Notes under the pieces: generated by a model
Seen by the model: the letters and a program-made list of their open reading frames with translations, nothing else
Database searches by the model: none
What the model was told of the DNA's origin: nothing
Part shown: positions 34,914 through 44,639 of the stretch, piece by piece
How positions within the stretch are numbered: the first letter of the stretch is position 1
Layout: each line of letters starts with the position of its first letter
Assembly (NCBI GenBank): GCA_037442505.1
Contig: JBBIPZ010000015.1
Location: forward strand, 1-57,251
Length of the DNA: 57,251 bases
Source: JBBIPZ01 sp037442505 [NCBI: Deltaproteobacteria bacterium]
Lineage (GTDB): Bacteria; CALINM01
Direction: 5' to 3'
Translations under genes and position numbers: made by a program

Positions 34914-37493
34914 TTAACAAATGATATTAACAAGTTTTTTGGGAACCCAGATAATTTTTTTGATCTCCCCTTTTATATACTGTTTTAACTTTTCATCAGC
35001 AGTAATTTGAGCCTCCATCTCTTTTTCAGGTGTGTCAGCAGGAAAATCAAAACGTCCTCTTACCTTGCCATTTACCTGAACAACTATGGTTATTATTTCG
35101 TCCTGAATGAATTCTGGATTGTAGACAGGCCATTTTTCAAAGTATAGAGTTTCTTTGAAGCCCATTTCTGCCCAGAGCTCCTCGCAGACAAAAGGCGTGA
35201 ATGGATAAAGCAGGATAATAAGATGTTGTATCGCATATCTCATTGATAATTTGATCTCATAGTTTTTAACATCAGTAATGGTATAAAGAAAATTAACAAA
35301 CTCCATAATTGCACTGATGGCTGTGTTGAAATGAAATTTGTTGACAGCTTCATCTGTAACCCTTTTGATCGTCTTGTGTGTAAAACGAATTATTTCTCTT
35401 GCATTTTTATCCGAAACTTCTGGCATCGCTCTTTCCTGAGGAGTTTCAAAATGCTCAATCCAGTTGTAAAACAATCTCCACACCCTCTGTATAAAACGAT
35501 ACGAACCTTCGACGCCTCTTTCAGACCAGTCTAAATCTTTCTCTGGCGGTGCAGCAAAAAGACAAAAAAGTCTTGAAGTATCAGCACCGTAATTGTTTAC
35601 TAAATCGTCAGGGTCCACAACATTTTTCTTGGATTTTGACATTTTTTCAACTCTACCAACAATCACTTCCTTGCCACATTTACCACAAACCCTTTTACCA
35701 TTATCATCTTTAACCTCTTCGGGTAATAGATAGTTATGTTCTTCGCACCTGTAACTCTCCATACATACCATACCTTGAGTAAGCAAGTTGGAAAAAGGTT
35801 CATCAAACTTTAATAATCCCAGCTCTCTCAAAACCTTAATGTAAAAACGTGAGTAAAGCAGGTGCAGTATTGCGTGCTCAATACCACCTATATATTGGTC
35901 AACAGGCAACCAATAATCAATTTCTTCAGGGTTAAACATACCTTTATCGTAGCGAGGAGAAGCAAATCTTAAAAAATACCAGGAAGATTCAACAAAAGTA
36001 TCCATAGTATCTGTGTCGCGTTTAGCATTTCCACCACATTTTGGACATGTTGTATTAACAAAACTTTCTAATTCTGCAAGAGGAGAACGTCCTTTGCCTG
36101 TTATAGTTATGTCTTCTGGTAAAATAACAGGTAAATCTTTTTCAGGAACAGGAACAGTACCACATTTGTCGCAATAAATTATTGGGATAGGTGCCCCCCA
36201 ATAACGTTGTCTGGATATTCCCCAGTCTCTTAGACGATAGTTGATACTTTTTTTGCCCCATCCTTTGTCTTCAATGTATCGTGCAATCTTTTCTTTTGCC
36301 TCTTCGTTGAAAAGACCGTTAAAAGGTCCAGAGTTTACAAGATAGCCCTGTTCTGTATAAGCCTCTGTCATCTCTGCTGGATCAAGTTCTTTATCTTTTG
36401 GTTGTATTACAACAACTATCGGCAGGTTGTACTTTTTAGCAAACTGAAAGTCTCTTTCATCGTGTGATGGTACAGCCATAACCGCACCTGTTCCGTATTC
36501 AGCCAATACAAAGTTTGCAACGTATATTGGCATTTTCCAGCCGGTAAATGGATTTATGCAGTAACTTCCTGTAAATACGCCTTCTTTCTCGTATTCTGCC
36601 ATCTGTCTTTGAAGGGGGGTTAAGTTTTTCGATTTTGCAACATAATCGATCACAGTCTTTTCTTCTGGTTTTCCTTTACAAAGTTCTGAAACTAATGGAT
36701 GTTCTGGTGCGAGACTCATAAATGTTGCACCAAATACTGTGTCTTGACGTGTTGTAAATACTGTAATCTTACCATCCCTATCAGCAAGAGGAAAATCTAT
36801 CTCACATCCATAGCTTTTGCCAATCCAGTTTTTTTGCATTAAAATGACCTTTTCTGGCCATCCTTTCAATTTATCACACCAGTCTAACAACTCTTCTGCG
36901 TAAGCTGTAATCTTGAAAAACCACTGTTCTAACTCTTTCGTTTCTATCTTTGAACTACAACGCCAGCACTCTCCTCCTTCCACCTGTTCGTTAGCAAGCA
37001 CCGTGTTGCAAGAAGGACACCAGTTAACACTGGATTTTTTCTTGTATGCAAGACCTTTTTCTAACATTTTTATGAAAATTAACTGCTCCCATTTGTAGTA
37101 CTCAGGTCTGCATGAAGCTATTTCCCTATCCCAGTCGTAAGAAAACCCAAGTCTTTTAAGCTGTTGTTTCATGTTTTTGATGTTTTCGTAAGTCCATTTA
37201 GCTGGATGGATACCTTTTTCGATCGCTGCGTTTTCAGCAGGCAAGCCAAAAGCATCCCACCCCATAGGGTGTATTACATTATAGCCAGACATCTTTTTTG
37301 TTCTTGCAACTACATCACCTATGGTGTAATTACGCACATGCCCAATGTGGATACGACCAGAAGGATATGGAAACATCTCGAGCACGTAATATTTTTCTTT
37401 TGTTTTGTCAACGTCGCTTTTGTATATTTTCTTTTCTTCCCAATATTTTTGCCATTTTGGTTCAATTTCGTGTGGATTATACTTTCTTTCCAT
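34914..37493 (-). CDS. leuS: Leucyl-tRNA synthetase
   Basis: 859 residues, full length. HIGH motif as HIGHVRNY near residue 51, editing domain in the middle with [15 protein letters not shown], two zinc-like C-x-x-C sets (CPSC/CWRC and CDKC/CPKCGG), [12 protein letters not shown] near residue 630, and a C-terminal tRNA-binding domain. Class I synthetase that charges tRNA-Leu and edits mischarged products. The tRNA-Leu gene in this window is one of its substrates. Confidence 0.98.
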   Translation of the reverse strand: MERKYNPHEIEPKWQKYWEEKKIYKSDVDKTKEKYYVLEMFPYPSGRIHIGHVRNYTIGDVVARTKKMSGYNVIHPMGWDAFGLPAENAAIEKGIHPAKWTYENIKNMKQQLKRLGFSYDWDREIASCRPEYYKWEQLIFIKMLEKGLAYKKKSSVNWCPSCNTVLANEQVEGGECWRCSSKIETKELEQWFFKITAYAEELLDWCDKLKGWPEKVILMQKNWIGKSYGCEIDFPLADRDGKITVFTTRQDTVFGATFMSLAPEHPLVSELCKGKPEEKTVIDYVAKSKNLTPLQRQMAEYEKEGVFTGSYCINPFTGWKMPIYVANFVLAEYGTGAVMAVPSHDERDFQFAKKYNLPIVVVIQPKDKELDPAEMTEAYTEQGYLVNSGPFNGLFNEEAKEKIARYIEDKGWGKKSINYRLRDWGISRQRYWGAPIPIIYCDKCGTVPVPEKDLPVILPEDITITGKGRSPLAELESFVNTTCPKCGGNAKRDTDTMDTFVESSWYFLRFASPRYDKGMFNPEEIDYWLPVDQYIGGIEHAILHLLYSRFYIKVLRELGLLKFDEPFSNLLTQGMVCMESYRCEEHNYLLPEEVKDDNGKRVCGKCGKEVIVGRVEKMSKSKKNVVDPDDLVNNYGADTSRLFCLFAAPPEKDLDWSERGVEGSYRFIQRVWRLFYNWIEHFETPQERAMPEVSDKNAREIIRFTHKTIKRVTDEAVNKFHFNTAISAIMEFVNFLYTITDVKNYEIKLSMRYAIQHLIILLYPFTPFVCEELWAEMGFKETLYFEKWPVYNPEFIQDEIITIVVQVNGKVRGRFDFPADTPEKEMEAQITADEKLKQYIKGEIKKIIWVPKKLVNIIC

Positions 37494-37581
37494 TACATAC
37501 CTCCCAAAAATAACCTACTAATTTTTATCACAAAGGGCGATTTTTAACAAGGTTTTTTGGTTTAAATGGTTAATTTAGTTC

Positions 37582-37610
37582 TTGTTAAAAGGTTTTTTAA
37601 GCCTTATAAT
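37582..37610 (+). promoter_or_regulatory. Promoter with leaderless layout, DUF4177-like gene
   Basis: TTGTTA (37582-37587), 17 bases, TATAAT (37605-37610), six bases, ATG at 37617. The upstream in-frame codons from 37566 are therefore promoter DNA rather than coding. Confidence 0.6.
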
Positions 37611-37616
37611 TTTAAT

Positions 37617-37787
37617 ATGCCTTACAAGGTTGTAGAAACAAGCATTGTTTCAGAAGAAGAGATCGAAAAAATACTCAACGAATGGACAGAAAAAGGTTAT
37701 GTTTTTGAAAGTATAAATTTTGTTACCAATGATTCTTCCCGTCGTCCCAGGATGGCGTTCCTATTTTTCTACAAAAAAGATGAGTGA
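37617..37787 (+). CDS. Small DUF4177-like protein
   Basis: 56 residues, MPYKVVETS..., with LNEWTEKGYVFESINFV, the (L/I)N-x-W-x-x-x-G-Y/W-E pattern of the DUF4177 fold, and a strand-like LFFYKK end. The start at 37617 is chosen because a consensus promoter occupies the region before it. Its TGA overlaps the ATG of the ABC ATPase gene, so it is the first gene of the exporter operon. Function unknown. Confidence 0.65.
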   Translation: MPYKVVETSIVSEEEIEKILNEWTEKGYVFESINFVTNDSSRRPRMAFLFFYKKDE

Positions 37788-38713
37788 TGTTAGAAACAAT
37801 TTGTTTAGCAAAATACTATAATAACGGCTCGCAGTTAGTTAAAGCACTTGATAATGTTACACTTACTTTTGAAAAAGGCAAGGTTTATGGAGTTGTTGGG
37901 CATAATGGTGCGGGCAAGACTACTTTAATAAAACTTCTTTGTGGGCTTGTTTTTCCAACAACAGGCTCTGTATTGATAGACAAAAAGCCGTTATATCCAG
38001 ATAATTTTAAACTATTATCATGCATTGGCGCAATATTAGAAGGTTCAAGAAATATTTTCTGGAATTTAACTCCTATTCAAAATGTTAGATACTTCTCTAT
38101 GTTAAGGGGCCTTTCTTACAAAGAAGTGGCTCCCATTGTAGAGAATTACTTTGAGATTTTTGAACTCAAAAGTAAATTAGATACACCTGTTCGCAATCTC
38201 TCACAGGGCATGAAACAAAAAATTGCTATCATCGTATCTTTGTTACATAATCCAGACATTCTCCTGTTAGATGAGCCTACTTTAGGGTTAGATCCAAATT
38301 CAAGTAACAGTATGCAAAAACTTATAAGAGATATTGCTGTTAATAAAAAAAAGCTTGTCATAATAACATCTCATCAGCTAAGCCTGATAGAAAAACTCTC
38401 TGATGAGATTGTTTTCCTTTCAAAAGGCACAGTTTGCTATCACGGAAGTATAAAAGGTTTTGTTTCTGGCAAATCTAAACAAATGTATATACTGAAGCTA
38501 AATTCTGATTTAAGAAGTATCAATGGAGATTTTCTTAAAAACAGGGAGTTTGTTGAAATCAATGATAAACAAAATTTAGCAACGTTGAGCATACCTGAAG
38601 ACGAACTCAATACGGTTTTAAGATATCTTGTTTCTAAAAATATAAGTATTTTAAGCGTCGAAAAACGTATGCCAACACTGGAAGAAGTATTCTTAAACGA
38701 GGCAACAGAATGA
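37787..38713 (+). CDS. ABC transporter ATP-binding protein
   Basis: 308 residues. Walker A GHNGAGKTT near residue 39, signature LSQGMKQKI, Walker B ILLLDEPTLGLDP, and the H loop TSHQ. A C-terminal extension of about 80 residues follows, as in exporter ATPases of the CcmA/NatA/drug-resistance type. It starts at ATG 37787, overlapping the upstream stop (TGATG), and overlaps the permease gene by four bases. Substrate unknown. Confidence 0.93.
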   Translation: MLETICLAKYYNNGSQLVKALDNVTLTFEKGKVYGVVGHNGAGKTTLIKLLCGLVFPTTGSVLIDKKPLYPDNFKLLSCIGAILEGSRNIFWNLTPIQNVRYFSMLRGLSYKEVAPIVENYFEIFELKSKLDTPVRNLSQGMKQKIAIIVSLLHNPDILLLDEPTLGLDPNSSNSMQKLIRDIAVNKKKLVIITSHQLSLIEKLSDEIVFLSKGTVCYHGSIKGFVSGKSKQMYILKLNSDLRSINGDFLKNREFVEINDKQNLATLSIPEDELNTVLRYLVSKNISILSVEKRMPTLEEVFLNEATE

Positions 38714-39510
38714 AAATAACAGGGATTATACTGGCTGAAGGTTATAGGGAATTTATGTATTTTAAAAGATACAGCTTAGAACGAATATCTTCTACTATAA
38801 TGTTGATTTTTATTTTTATTGGCTTTGTTTACTCTTCTGCTGACTTTTCAAATGGGACAGTTAGTTATGATAAAGTCGTTATAGCACATAAGGTAGTAGG
38901 ATTTCTTGTCTGGTTTTTTGCCCTTGATGCGGTGGGTCATTTAAGTAGTGCTATTAGAGAAGATATGCACATCGGAATTTTAGAGCAGATCGCGCTCTCA
39001 CCATATCCGCTTATTTACAATCTTTATGGTAGAAGCATTTCACGTTTTTTTATCAATCTCTCTATTGCGGCTATTATGTTTTTGCTATTTACATTTTTCT
39101 TTGGGTTAAAAATAAACATAGGGTTTCCAGCCTTTCTGGTGTTTATTATTACATATGCAGGTCTGTATGGGATGGGCCTAACATTTGCTGGCTTAACCCT
39201 CGTCTTTAAAAGGTTGGGACCAGTTACTACAATCGTAAGATTTTTTCTTCTGATATTTACTGGTGCGGTAATCCCATTATCTGTCTTTCCCGGCTTTTTG
39301 CAAAAATTTTCACACTTTATTCCGATGACCGAAGGGTTAAACATCATGAAGGCACTGATTTTTAACAATGCATCGTTTTTTTATGTCGTGTCTGAAAAAA
39401 ACTTTTTATACTTTATTTTTAACACTGCAGTGTATATGTTTTTAGGAATTAAAACGTTTTCCTATTTTGAAAAAAGAGCAAGAAAAGATGGTGCCTTAGG
39501 AACATATTGA
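38710..39510 (+). CDS. ABC-2 type permease
   Basis: 266 residues with six hydrophobic segments and an EDMHIGILEQIALSP coupling region typical of ABC-2 permeases. Partner of the ATPase encoded just upstream (ATGA overlap). Its 3' end overlaps the converging lpxH-like gene by 15 bases. Substrate not recognisable. Confidence 0.9.
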   Translation: MKITGIILAEGYREFMYFKRYSLERISSTIMLIFIFIGFVYSSADFSNGTVSYDKVVIAHKVVGFLVWFFALDAVGHLSSAIREDMHIGILEQIALSPYPLIYNLYGRSISRFFINLSIAAIMFLLFTFFFGLKINIGFPAFLVFIITYAGLYGMGLTFAGLTLVFKRLGPVTTIVRFFLLIFTGAVIPLSVFPGFLQKFSHFIPMTEGLNIMKALIFNNASFFYVVSEKNFLYFIFNTAVYMFLGIKTFSYFEKRARKDGALGTY

Positions 39511-40233
39511 TTTATATGTTTCAAACCGAAATGTACCTTCTTCAAAAATTAGATATTCTCTACTTTCTTTCCAGCTTCCAACTAAATATATCGGAATTGG
39601 AAGATTTTCATCCTGTTCTAAAACCAGACTTTTGTGGAAATGTCCAAGTATAGCACCATCGTAACCCCTCTTTGCACAATCTCTTGCAAATGGAGTAAGA
39701 ACAGAAGGATAAAACACACGCTTTGAACTAATATTTTCCCGGCTAAATTGCGAGAACAGGTGTGCAAAATCATACACAATATGAGGCGGTAATATGTAAG
39801 AAAATAGATTTATAAAAGGATTTTTTACAATAAGTGATAAAAATCTGTGTGCATAATCAGATTTGTCCACCATATCTCCATGGCTTAAAATAAACCTTTT
39901 ATCATCTAAAAAGACGTCCAGAGCCTTTTCTATAATGTTTACAGGAAATCCCAATTTATTTAGTTTTTTCAGGAAAAAGTCGTGATTACCTTCAAAATAG
40001 AAAATAGAAATACCTTGCTCTGAAAGTGATTTTAAGCTACTTATAATCTCTAAATGCTCATAAAAAATAATTTTAGGGAACCCAACAAAAAAATCGAACA
40101 GATCACCAAGCAGAAAGATCGAGTCGAGCCTTTTATCGTCTTTAAGTTGGTTAAGAAAACAAAGAAGTTCTTTATAACTTGTTTCCAATGGAGATTTAAG
40201 ATGCGCATCAGCCAGGAAAATTGCTTTTTTCAT
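39496..40233 (-). CDS. lpxH: UDP-2,3-diacylglucosamine hydrolase-like (LpxH family)
   Basis: 245 residues, calcineurin-like metallophosphoesterase: LADAHL, LLGDLFDFF, EGNHDFFL, LSHGDMVD and ILGHFHKS supply the two-metal site. The FLADAHLKSP start and GDLFDF block are typical of LpxH, the fourth step of lipid A synthesis; LpxH2-type paralogues share them, so the exact substrate is inferred. Divergent from the cyclic-nucleotide-binding gene. Confidence 0.85.
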   Translation of the reverse strand: MKKAIFLADAHLKSPLETSYKELLCFLNQLKDDKRLDSIFLLGDLFDFFVGFPKIIFYEHLEIISSLKSLSEQGISIFYFEGNHDFFLKKLNKLGFPVNIIEKALDVFLDDKRFILSHGDMVDKSDYAHRFLSLIVKNPFINLFSYILPPHIVYDFAHLFSQFSRENISSKRVFYPSVLTPFARDCAKRGYDGAILGHFHKSLVLEQDENLPIPIYLVGSWKESREYLIFEEGTFRFETYKSICS

Positions 40234-40295
40234 ATGATGTATAATATAATAAAAGAAGTTTTTTTGGAACGTTTTTTGCGTAATAAACTGACGTT

Positions 40296-40769
40296 ATGAC
40301 GTATAATGATTTAAAATTTTTTAAGAACTTTACTAACGAAGAAATCAATAGCCTTGTAAAGCTGATGATTCCAGTTACATACGGCGAAGGAGAAACCGTT
40401 ATAAAAGAGGGTGAGGTGTCCCACGTCTTGATGCTGATATTGAGTGGTAGGGCAAAGGTGGTAAAAGAAATTGATGATAAAAACCATAAGCTTCTATCAA
40501 TATTGGAGACAGGAGATATTTTTGGTGAAATGTCATTTTTTGACAAAACACCTCATAATGCATCTGTCATTGCCCATACAAAGTTAAGTGTACTTGCATT
40601 AAGTAAAAATGATTTTGAAACTTTTATAGAAAAACATCCTAAAACCGCTTTTAAAATATTGGTAAGAATCATTCAGGTGTGTAGCCAGAGAATTCGCAAC
40701 CTTAATGAAGAGGTTAAGCAGCTGGGAGCATGGTGTCTAACACTTAGAAATACAAACAAGAATGATTAG
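40296..40769 (+). CDS. Cyclic-nucleotide-binding-domain protein without DNA-binding domain
   Basis: 157 residues. A complete cNMP-binding beta-roll: VIKEGEVSHVLMLILSGRAKV, then GDIFGEMSFFDKTPHNASVIA, the phosphate-binding cassette with Glu but no clear Arg after it (H-N-A-S), and then one long helix. There is no helix-turn-helix, so it is not a CRP/FNR transcription factor; probably a regulatory partner or membrane-associated sensor. Confidence 0.85.
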   Translation: MTYNDLKFFKNFTNEEINSLVKLMIPVTYGEGETVIKEGEVSHVLMLILSGRAKVVKEIDDKNHKLLSILETGDIFGEMSFFDKTPHNASVIAHTKLSVLALSKNDFETFIEKHPKTAFKILVRIIQVCSQRIRNLNEEVKQLGAWCLTLRNTNKND

Positions 40770-40771
40770 CA

Positions 40772-41632
40772 TTAACCGTAAATAAGCTCTCTTATATCGC
40801 CTGTCAGAATGTCTTTAAGCTTGTAATATTTTGCAGACAATTTTGTAGCCAGTTCCTTTGCGTAAGGATATGAAATCCATGTGGGATCTGTATCTATCAC
40901 AAATATTTTACAATGAAGTTTTGTGAGTTTTTTGCCATAATACAGTGCCTCTTCAAAAGGATCTTCGTTGCTAATTGCGATGTTTGCCCTTCCATCTGTG
41001 AAGAATAAGACAATCTGCTCGTTTTTAGGATATTTCTTCTTTTCTATCAAAATCTCTTCGGCAGTATTTTTTATTGCTAAAGATAAAGGGGTTTTCCCCC
41101 CAGTAATGATGTTTTTAATGCAATTTTTTGCATTTGTTACGCTGTTGGTGAAAGGTAAGACTGTTATAGCCTGCGTACCTCTAAAAACGAGCATGCCTAC
41201 CCGTTCCCTCTTTTGATATGCGTCATTTAACAGGCCCAAAACAAGATTTTTTGTGCTTTTCATAAGCTCTTCTACACCCATAGAACCAGATGCATCAACG
41301 ACAAAAAGTATTGATGAGCCACCTTTCCCTACAAGCACCTTTCTCATCAGGTCTTCTTTTTTTATGCTGAAGCTTTTTTCTTTAGCTGAACGTATTGCCG
41401 CCTGCATCAATGTTGCATCAAAAGCAATACTACCTGTTAACTCTTGCATAACTTCGGATTTAATATATCTACCTCTGGCAGAACGTTGCTTGGTTTTTCT
41501 TTTGCCTTTAGTATGTTTTCTTGTTGAGTATCTGAGCTTGACAGGTATCAGATTGTCAAAATCAGAGGCTTTTCCACCAATGATATCTTCACGTTGAGAT
41601 GCTATAAATTTAGGCTTTTTTTTTCCCTGAGT
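40772..41632 (-). CDS. chlD: ChlD-type VWA domain, second half of chlD read by -1 frameshift
   Basis: The frame is open from 41632 to the stop at 40772 (286 residues). The ATG at 41449 is internal, has no ribosome site, and lies inside the conserved linker: upstream codons encode the basic linker ending in RSARGRYIKSE, followed by IAFDATLMQAA, exactly as in ChlD/CobT-like proteins. The VWA domain has the MIDAS motif DASGSMG and TDGRAN. It lacks its own start and continues the chlI frame one base back at a nine-A run, giving a fused product of about 645 residues. Partner of a CobN/BchH-type chelatase not seen here. Confidence 0.8.
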   Translation of the reverse strand, partial: TQGKKKPKFIASQREDIIGGKASDFDNLIPVKLRYSTRKHTKGKRKTKQRSARGRYIKSEVMQELTGSIAFDATLMQAAIRSAKEKSFSIKKEDLMRKVLVGKGGSSILFVVDASGSMGVEELMKSTKNLVLGLLNDAYQKRERVGMLVFRGTQAITVLPFTNSVTNAKNCIKNIITGGKTPLSLAIKNTAEEILIEKKKYPKNEQIVLFFTDGRANIAISNEDPFEEALYYGKKLTKLHCKIFVIDTDPTWISYPYAKELATKLSAKYYKLKDILTGDIRELIYG

Positions 41633-42708
41633 TCAACGATGTGTTCTTGTTTAGCTTTATCCTTAAATTCAGTGATGGTATCAGCAAGTTGCTTTTCTAA
41701 CTGTGCAATACCTTTATCTTCGTCAAAAGGCCTTTTCTTAAGTCTATGTGGCAAAACCAAATGAGATGATACCAGAAAGTCTTCAGGAACAACAACTGAC
41801 CTGCCCTGCAATGCTGCATAAGCTTTTCCAGCCCTTAAGATAAAATTATCAGACCTGTGTCCATCAACATCTGCCAGTATGCACATTTTGCTGACCAGAT
41901 CATAATGCCAGTCTTCATCTTTGATTTTTTGAAGCAGCTTTCTTGCCTTTTGAATAGAAAGGGAAACTCTCCTCTCCTCAATTTCCCATATCTTAACAAA
42001 CTTGTCAGGATTTTTTTCGAATGCCGTTCTTCTTTTAGCAATTTCAGCACGTTCTTGTTGATTTTTTATGGTCTCAACGTTAACACACAAGCCAAATCTA
42101 TCTAAAAATTGAGGCCTTAATTCCCCTTCTTCAGGATTCATTGTCCCAACAAGTATAAATCTGCTGGGATGAGAGAAAGAAATACCTTCTCTTTCAACGA
42201 TATTAATCCCCATAGCGGCTACATCTAACAGTTCATCAACAAGATGGTCTTCTAAAAGATTCACTTCATCGATATAAAGTATGCCCCTGTTTGCCCGAGC
42301 CAATAATCCAGGCTGAAAATGTCTCTTCCCATCTTTCAATACCTTTTCTATGTTTAACGTTCCCAACAATCTATCTTCAGTAATACCAAGTGGTACGTTC
42401 ACAAGACTAAACGGTTCAACAGCCGTTTGTAATTCGAAGCCCTTCTTTAATGTTTCTTTACAGTTATCACAAAGAGTTGTCATGTCATCTGGATCGCAGA
42501 AAAATGGACAGTTTGACACCACCTTAATTGGTGGCAAAAGCTTGGCAAGTGCTCTTACTGCTGTTGATTTGGCAGTGCCTTTTTCTCCCTTAATCAAAAC
42601 ACCACCTATTCTGCTATCGATAGTGTTTAAAATTAAAGCAAGCTTCATTTGTTGTTGCCCAACAATTGCAGAAAAGGGGAAAAGAGGCATTTTGTACTGT
42701 TCTACCAT
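41602..42708 (-). CDS. chlI: ChlI-type AAA+ subunit of Mg/Co chelatase (zero-frame product of chlD)
   Basis: 368 residues from the ATG at 42708 (a more upstream ATG at 42744 is also open). A TATATT six bases upstream suggests leaderless expression from 42708. AAA+ motifs: GEKGTAKST, LLATANRGILYIDEVNLL-type Walker B, and a C-x5-C..C-x2-C insert (CPFCDPDD..CDNC) as in Mg-chelatase I subunits. The frame stops at 41602, just after the slippery A9 run. It forms the hexameric ATPase that drives metal insertion into a tetrapyrrole. Confidence 0.88.
   Translation of the reverse strand: MVEQYKMPLFPFSAIVGQQQMKLALILNTIDSRIGGVLIKGEKGTAKSTAVRALAKLLPPIKVVSNCPFFCDPDDMTTLCDNCKETLKKGFELQTAVEPFSLVNVPLGITEDRLLGTLNIEKVLKDGKRHFQPGLLARANRGILYIDEVNLLEDHLVDELLDVAAMGINIVEREGISFSHPSRFILVGTMNPEEGELRPQFLDRFGLCVNVETIKNQQERAEIAKRRTAFEKNPDKFVKIWEIEERRVSLSIQKARKLLQKIKDEDWHYDLVSKMCILADVDGHRSDNFILRAGKAYAALQGRSVVVPEDFLVSSHLVLPHRLKKRPFDEDKGIAQLEKQLADTITEFKDKAKQEHIVELREKKSLNL
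41616..41624 (-). promoter_or_regulatory. Slippery A9 site for -1 programmed frameshift
   Basis: Nine A on the coding strand contain A-AAA-AAA in the chlI frame, followed by GC. Slipping back one base joins chlI to the VWA frame (AAG CCT onward). The zero frame ends four codons later at TAG (41604-41602). CAGGG lies just upstream. No strong downstream hairpin is obvious. Confidence 0.7.
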
Positions 42709-42853
42709 ACTAAAAATATACAAAAAATCACGCAAAAAAACCATCTAAATCTTAACTTTCATAAATAAACCAGTTTAAAAAACAAAAAAGTATTGCTACA
42801 TGTTTGTTTTTGTTAGAAAATGTAAAAAACAGATTACAATAGTGAGGTAAAAG

Positions 42854-44230
42854 ATGAAAAAACTATGGGGGGGACGTTTCAGTGAAACTACCGATGAAAT
42901 GGTAGAAAATTTTACAGAGTCTATCTCTTACGACAAAAGACTTTATTCTGAAGATATTGCTGGTAGTATCGCCCATGTAAAAATGTTAAAAAAACAAAAA
43001 ATTGTGTCTTCGGCCGACGCAAACAAAATAATTAAAGGACTTAACATAATTAAAAAAGAAATAGAGTCTGCCGCATTTGAGTTTAAAAAGTCACATGAAG
43101 ACATTCACATGGCGATTGAGGGGAGACTGAAGGAGTTAATTGGTGAAGTGGCTGGTAAGTTGCACACGGCACGCAGTAGAAATGACCAGGTTGCGACAGA
43201 TATCAGACTTTATTTAAAGAATCAAACATTGAATTTATACAAACTGTTGCGGGATTTGCAAAAGGTGTTTGTGATAAAGGCAAAGGCATATCTCGATGTT
43301 CCTGTTCCTGGATACACACATCTACAACGCGCTCAGCCCGTATTTTTATCTCATTACCTGCTTGCATTTGTCGAGATGTGGGAACGCGACAAAGGCAGAT
43401 TAATAGATTGTTACAGGAGGGTTGACATACTACCATTAGGTTCTGGTGCGATGTCTGGCACAACGTTTCCCCTTGACAGGGAGTTTGTATCACAGCTGCT
43501 TAATTTTTCTGAACCTTCAAGAAACAGTATGGATGCAGTTTCAGACAGAGATTTTGCGATTGAGTTTTTATCCGCACTCTCCATAATAATGATGCATCTT
43601 TCTCGTTTAAGTGAAGACATGATACTATGGAACAGCTTTGAGTTTGGATATGTTATTCTTCCCGATGAGTTTTGTACTGGGAGCAGCATTATGCCTCAGA
43701 AGAAAAATCCTGATGTTCTTGAGTTAACGAGAGGCAAAACTGGCAGAGTTTATGGAGACCTTTTTGCACTTTTAACTATAATGAAAGGACTACCATTGAC
43801 ATACAACAGGGATATGCAGGAAGATAAAGAACCACTTTTTGATGCCATAGATACCGTCACTTCGTCTTTGCAAGTACTGACAGCTATGTTTAAAAAGGTT
43901 GAGTTTAACAGGGAAAAATTGGCATCAGAGGCTGACAAAGGTTTTATTTTAGCCACAGAAGTTGCGGATTATTTAGCTAAAAAAGGCTTGCCTTTTCGAG
44001 AAGCACACGAAATTACAGGTAAAATTGTAGTATACTGTGAAAGGTCGAAAAAAGAGCTGAATGAACTATCCCTGGAAGAGTTTAAAAAGTTTTCAGAAAA
44101 GTTTGGCAAAGATATCTTTAAAGCTATTGATATTAAATCTGCCATTTCATCGAGAAATGTTAAGGGTGGTACAGGTCTAACTGCGGTAAGAGAGGCTATT
44201 AAATTTTGGGAAAAACAGCTTGAAAAGTGA
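42854..44230 (+). CDS. argH: Argininosuccinate lyase
   Basis: 458 residues, full length. MKKLWGGRFSE start, TARSRNDQVATD, the catalytic loop GSSIMPQKKNPD and HLQRAQP. It cleaves argininosuccinate to arginine and fumarate. GAGG precedes the ATG. The next gene starts one base after its stop. Confidence 0.98.
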   Translation: MKKLWGGRFSETTDEMVENFTESISYDKRLYSEDIAGSIAHVKMLKKQKIVSSADANKIIKGLNIIKKEIESAAFEFKKSHEDIHMAIEGRLKELIGEVAGKLHTARSRNDQVATDIRLYLKNQTLNLYKLLRDLQKVFVIKAKAYLDVPVPGYTHLQRAQPVFLSHYLLAFVEMWERDKGRLIDCYRRVDILPLGSGAMSGTTFPLDREFVSQLLNFSEPSRNSMDAVSDRDFAIEFLSALSIIMMHLSRLSEDMILWNSFEFGYVILPDEFCTGSSIMPQKKNPDVLELTRGKTGRVYGDLFALLTIMKGLPLTYNRDMQEDKEPLFDAIDTVTSSLQVLTAMFKKVEFNREKLASEADKGFILATEVADYLAKKGLPFREAHEITGKIVVYCERSKKELNELSLEEFKKFSEKFGKDIFKAIDIKSAISSRNVKGGTGLTAVREAIKFWEKQLEK

Positions 44231-44231
44231 T

Positions 44232-44630
44232 ATGAAAGTTGTTTCTTTTTTGTTTTTAATTGCTACCTTGTTTTTTTCTTGTGGCAAAAAAGGTCCATTG
44301 CAACCTCCGCCAGATACTACCACAGTGATTAAAGAACCCGAAAAACGCTCTAAAACTTTGATTTTACCGCCAAAAAATCTAACCTTTGAGATATTGGACA
44401 ACAAAGGCGATGTTCTGTTATTATTTGAAGGGGATTGGTGTGAGCAGTTTAAAGTGTATAGATATAAAAAAGACGGAAAGAAAGTGCCCTCCCCATATGC
44501 CGTAACTCCAGATGATAAATTTGTTGACGAGTTTCCTTTACTGAATGTTCCAGTAATATACGAAGTTAGCTGTATAGTTAAAGGCGAAGAGTCACAAATA
44601 AATCCTACTGTTGAGGTTTTGTTTAAATAA
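44232..44630 (+). CDS. LptM-like lipoprotein with C-terminal domain
   Basis: 132 residues from the ATG at 44232, one base after argH. The signal ends in LFFSCGKKGPLQPP; C-G-x-K-G-P-L-x-x-P is the mature start of LptM/YifL-type outer-membrane lipoproteins (LPAM_2). A C-terminal part of about 90 residues that could be a fibronectin-like fold (YKKDGKKVPSPYAV, YEVSCIVKGEES) is not found in the 67-residue E. coli protein. In E. coli LptM assists LPS transporter assembly; here that is only suggested by the motif. Confidence 0.7.
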   Translation: MKVVSFLFLIATLFFSCGKKGPLQPPPDTTTVIKEPEKRSKTLILPPKNLTFEILDNKGDVLLLFEGDWCEQFKVYRYKKDGKKVPSPYAVTPDDKFVDEFPLLNVPVIYEVSCIVKGEESQINPTVEVLFK

Positions 44631-44639
44631 GAGAATTAT

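Noticed and set aside
37321-37334. GTGTAATTAC, part-match to the shared palindrome
   Set aside because: It has no correct spacing to a second half-site and lies inside leuS coding sequence.
41253-41597. Plus-strand ORF across the chlI/chlD junction
   Set aside because: Antisense shadow; the minus strand has conserved ChlD linker and VWA sequence.
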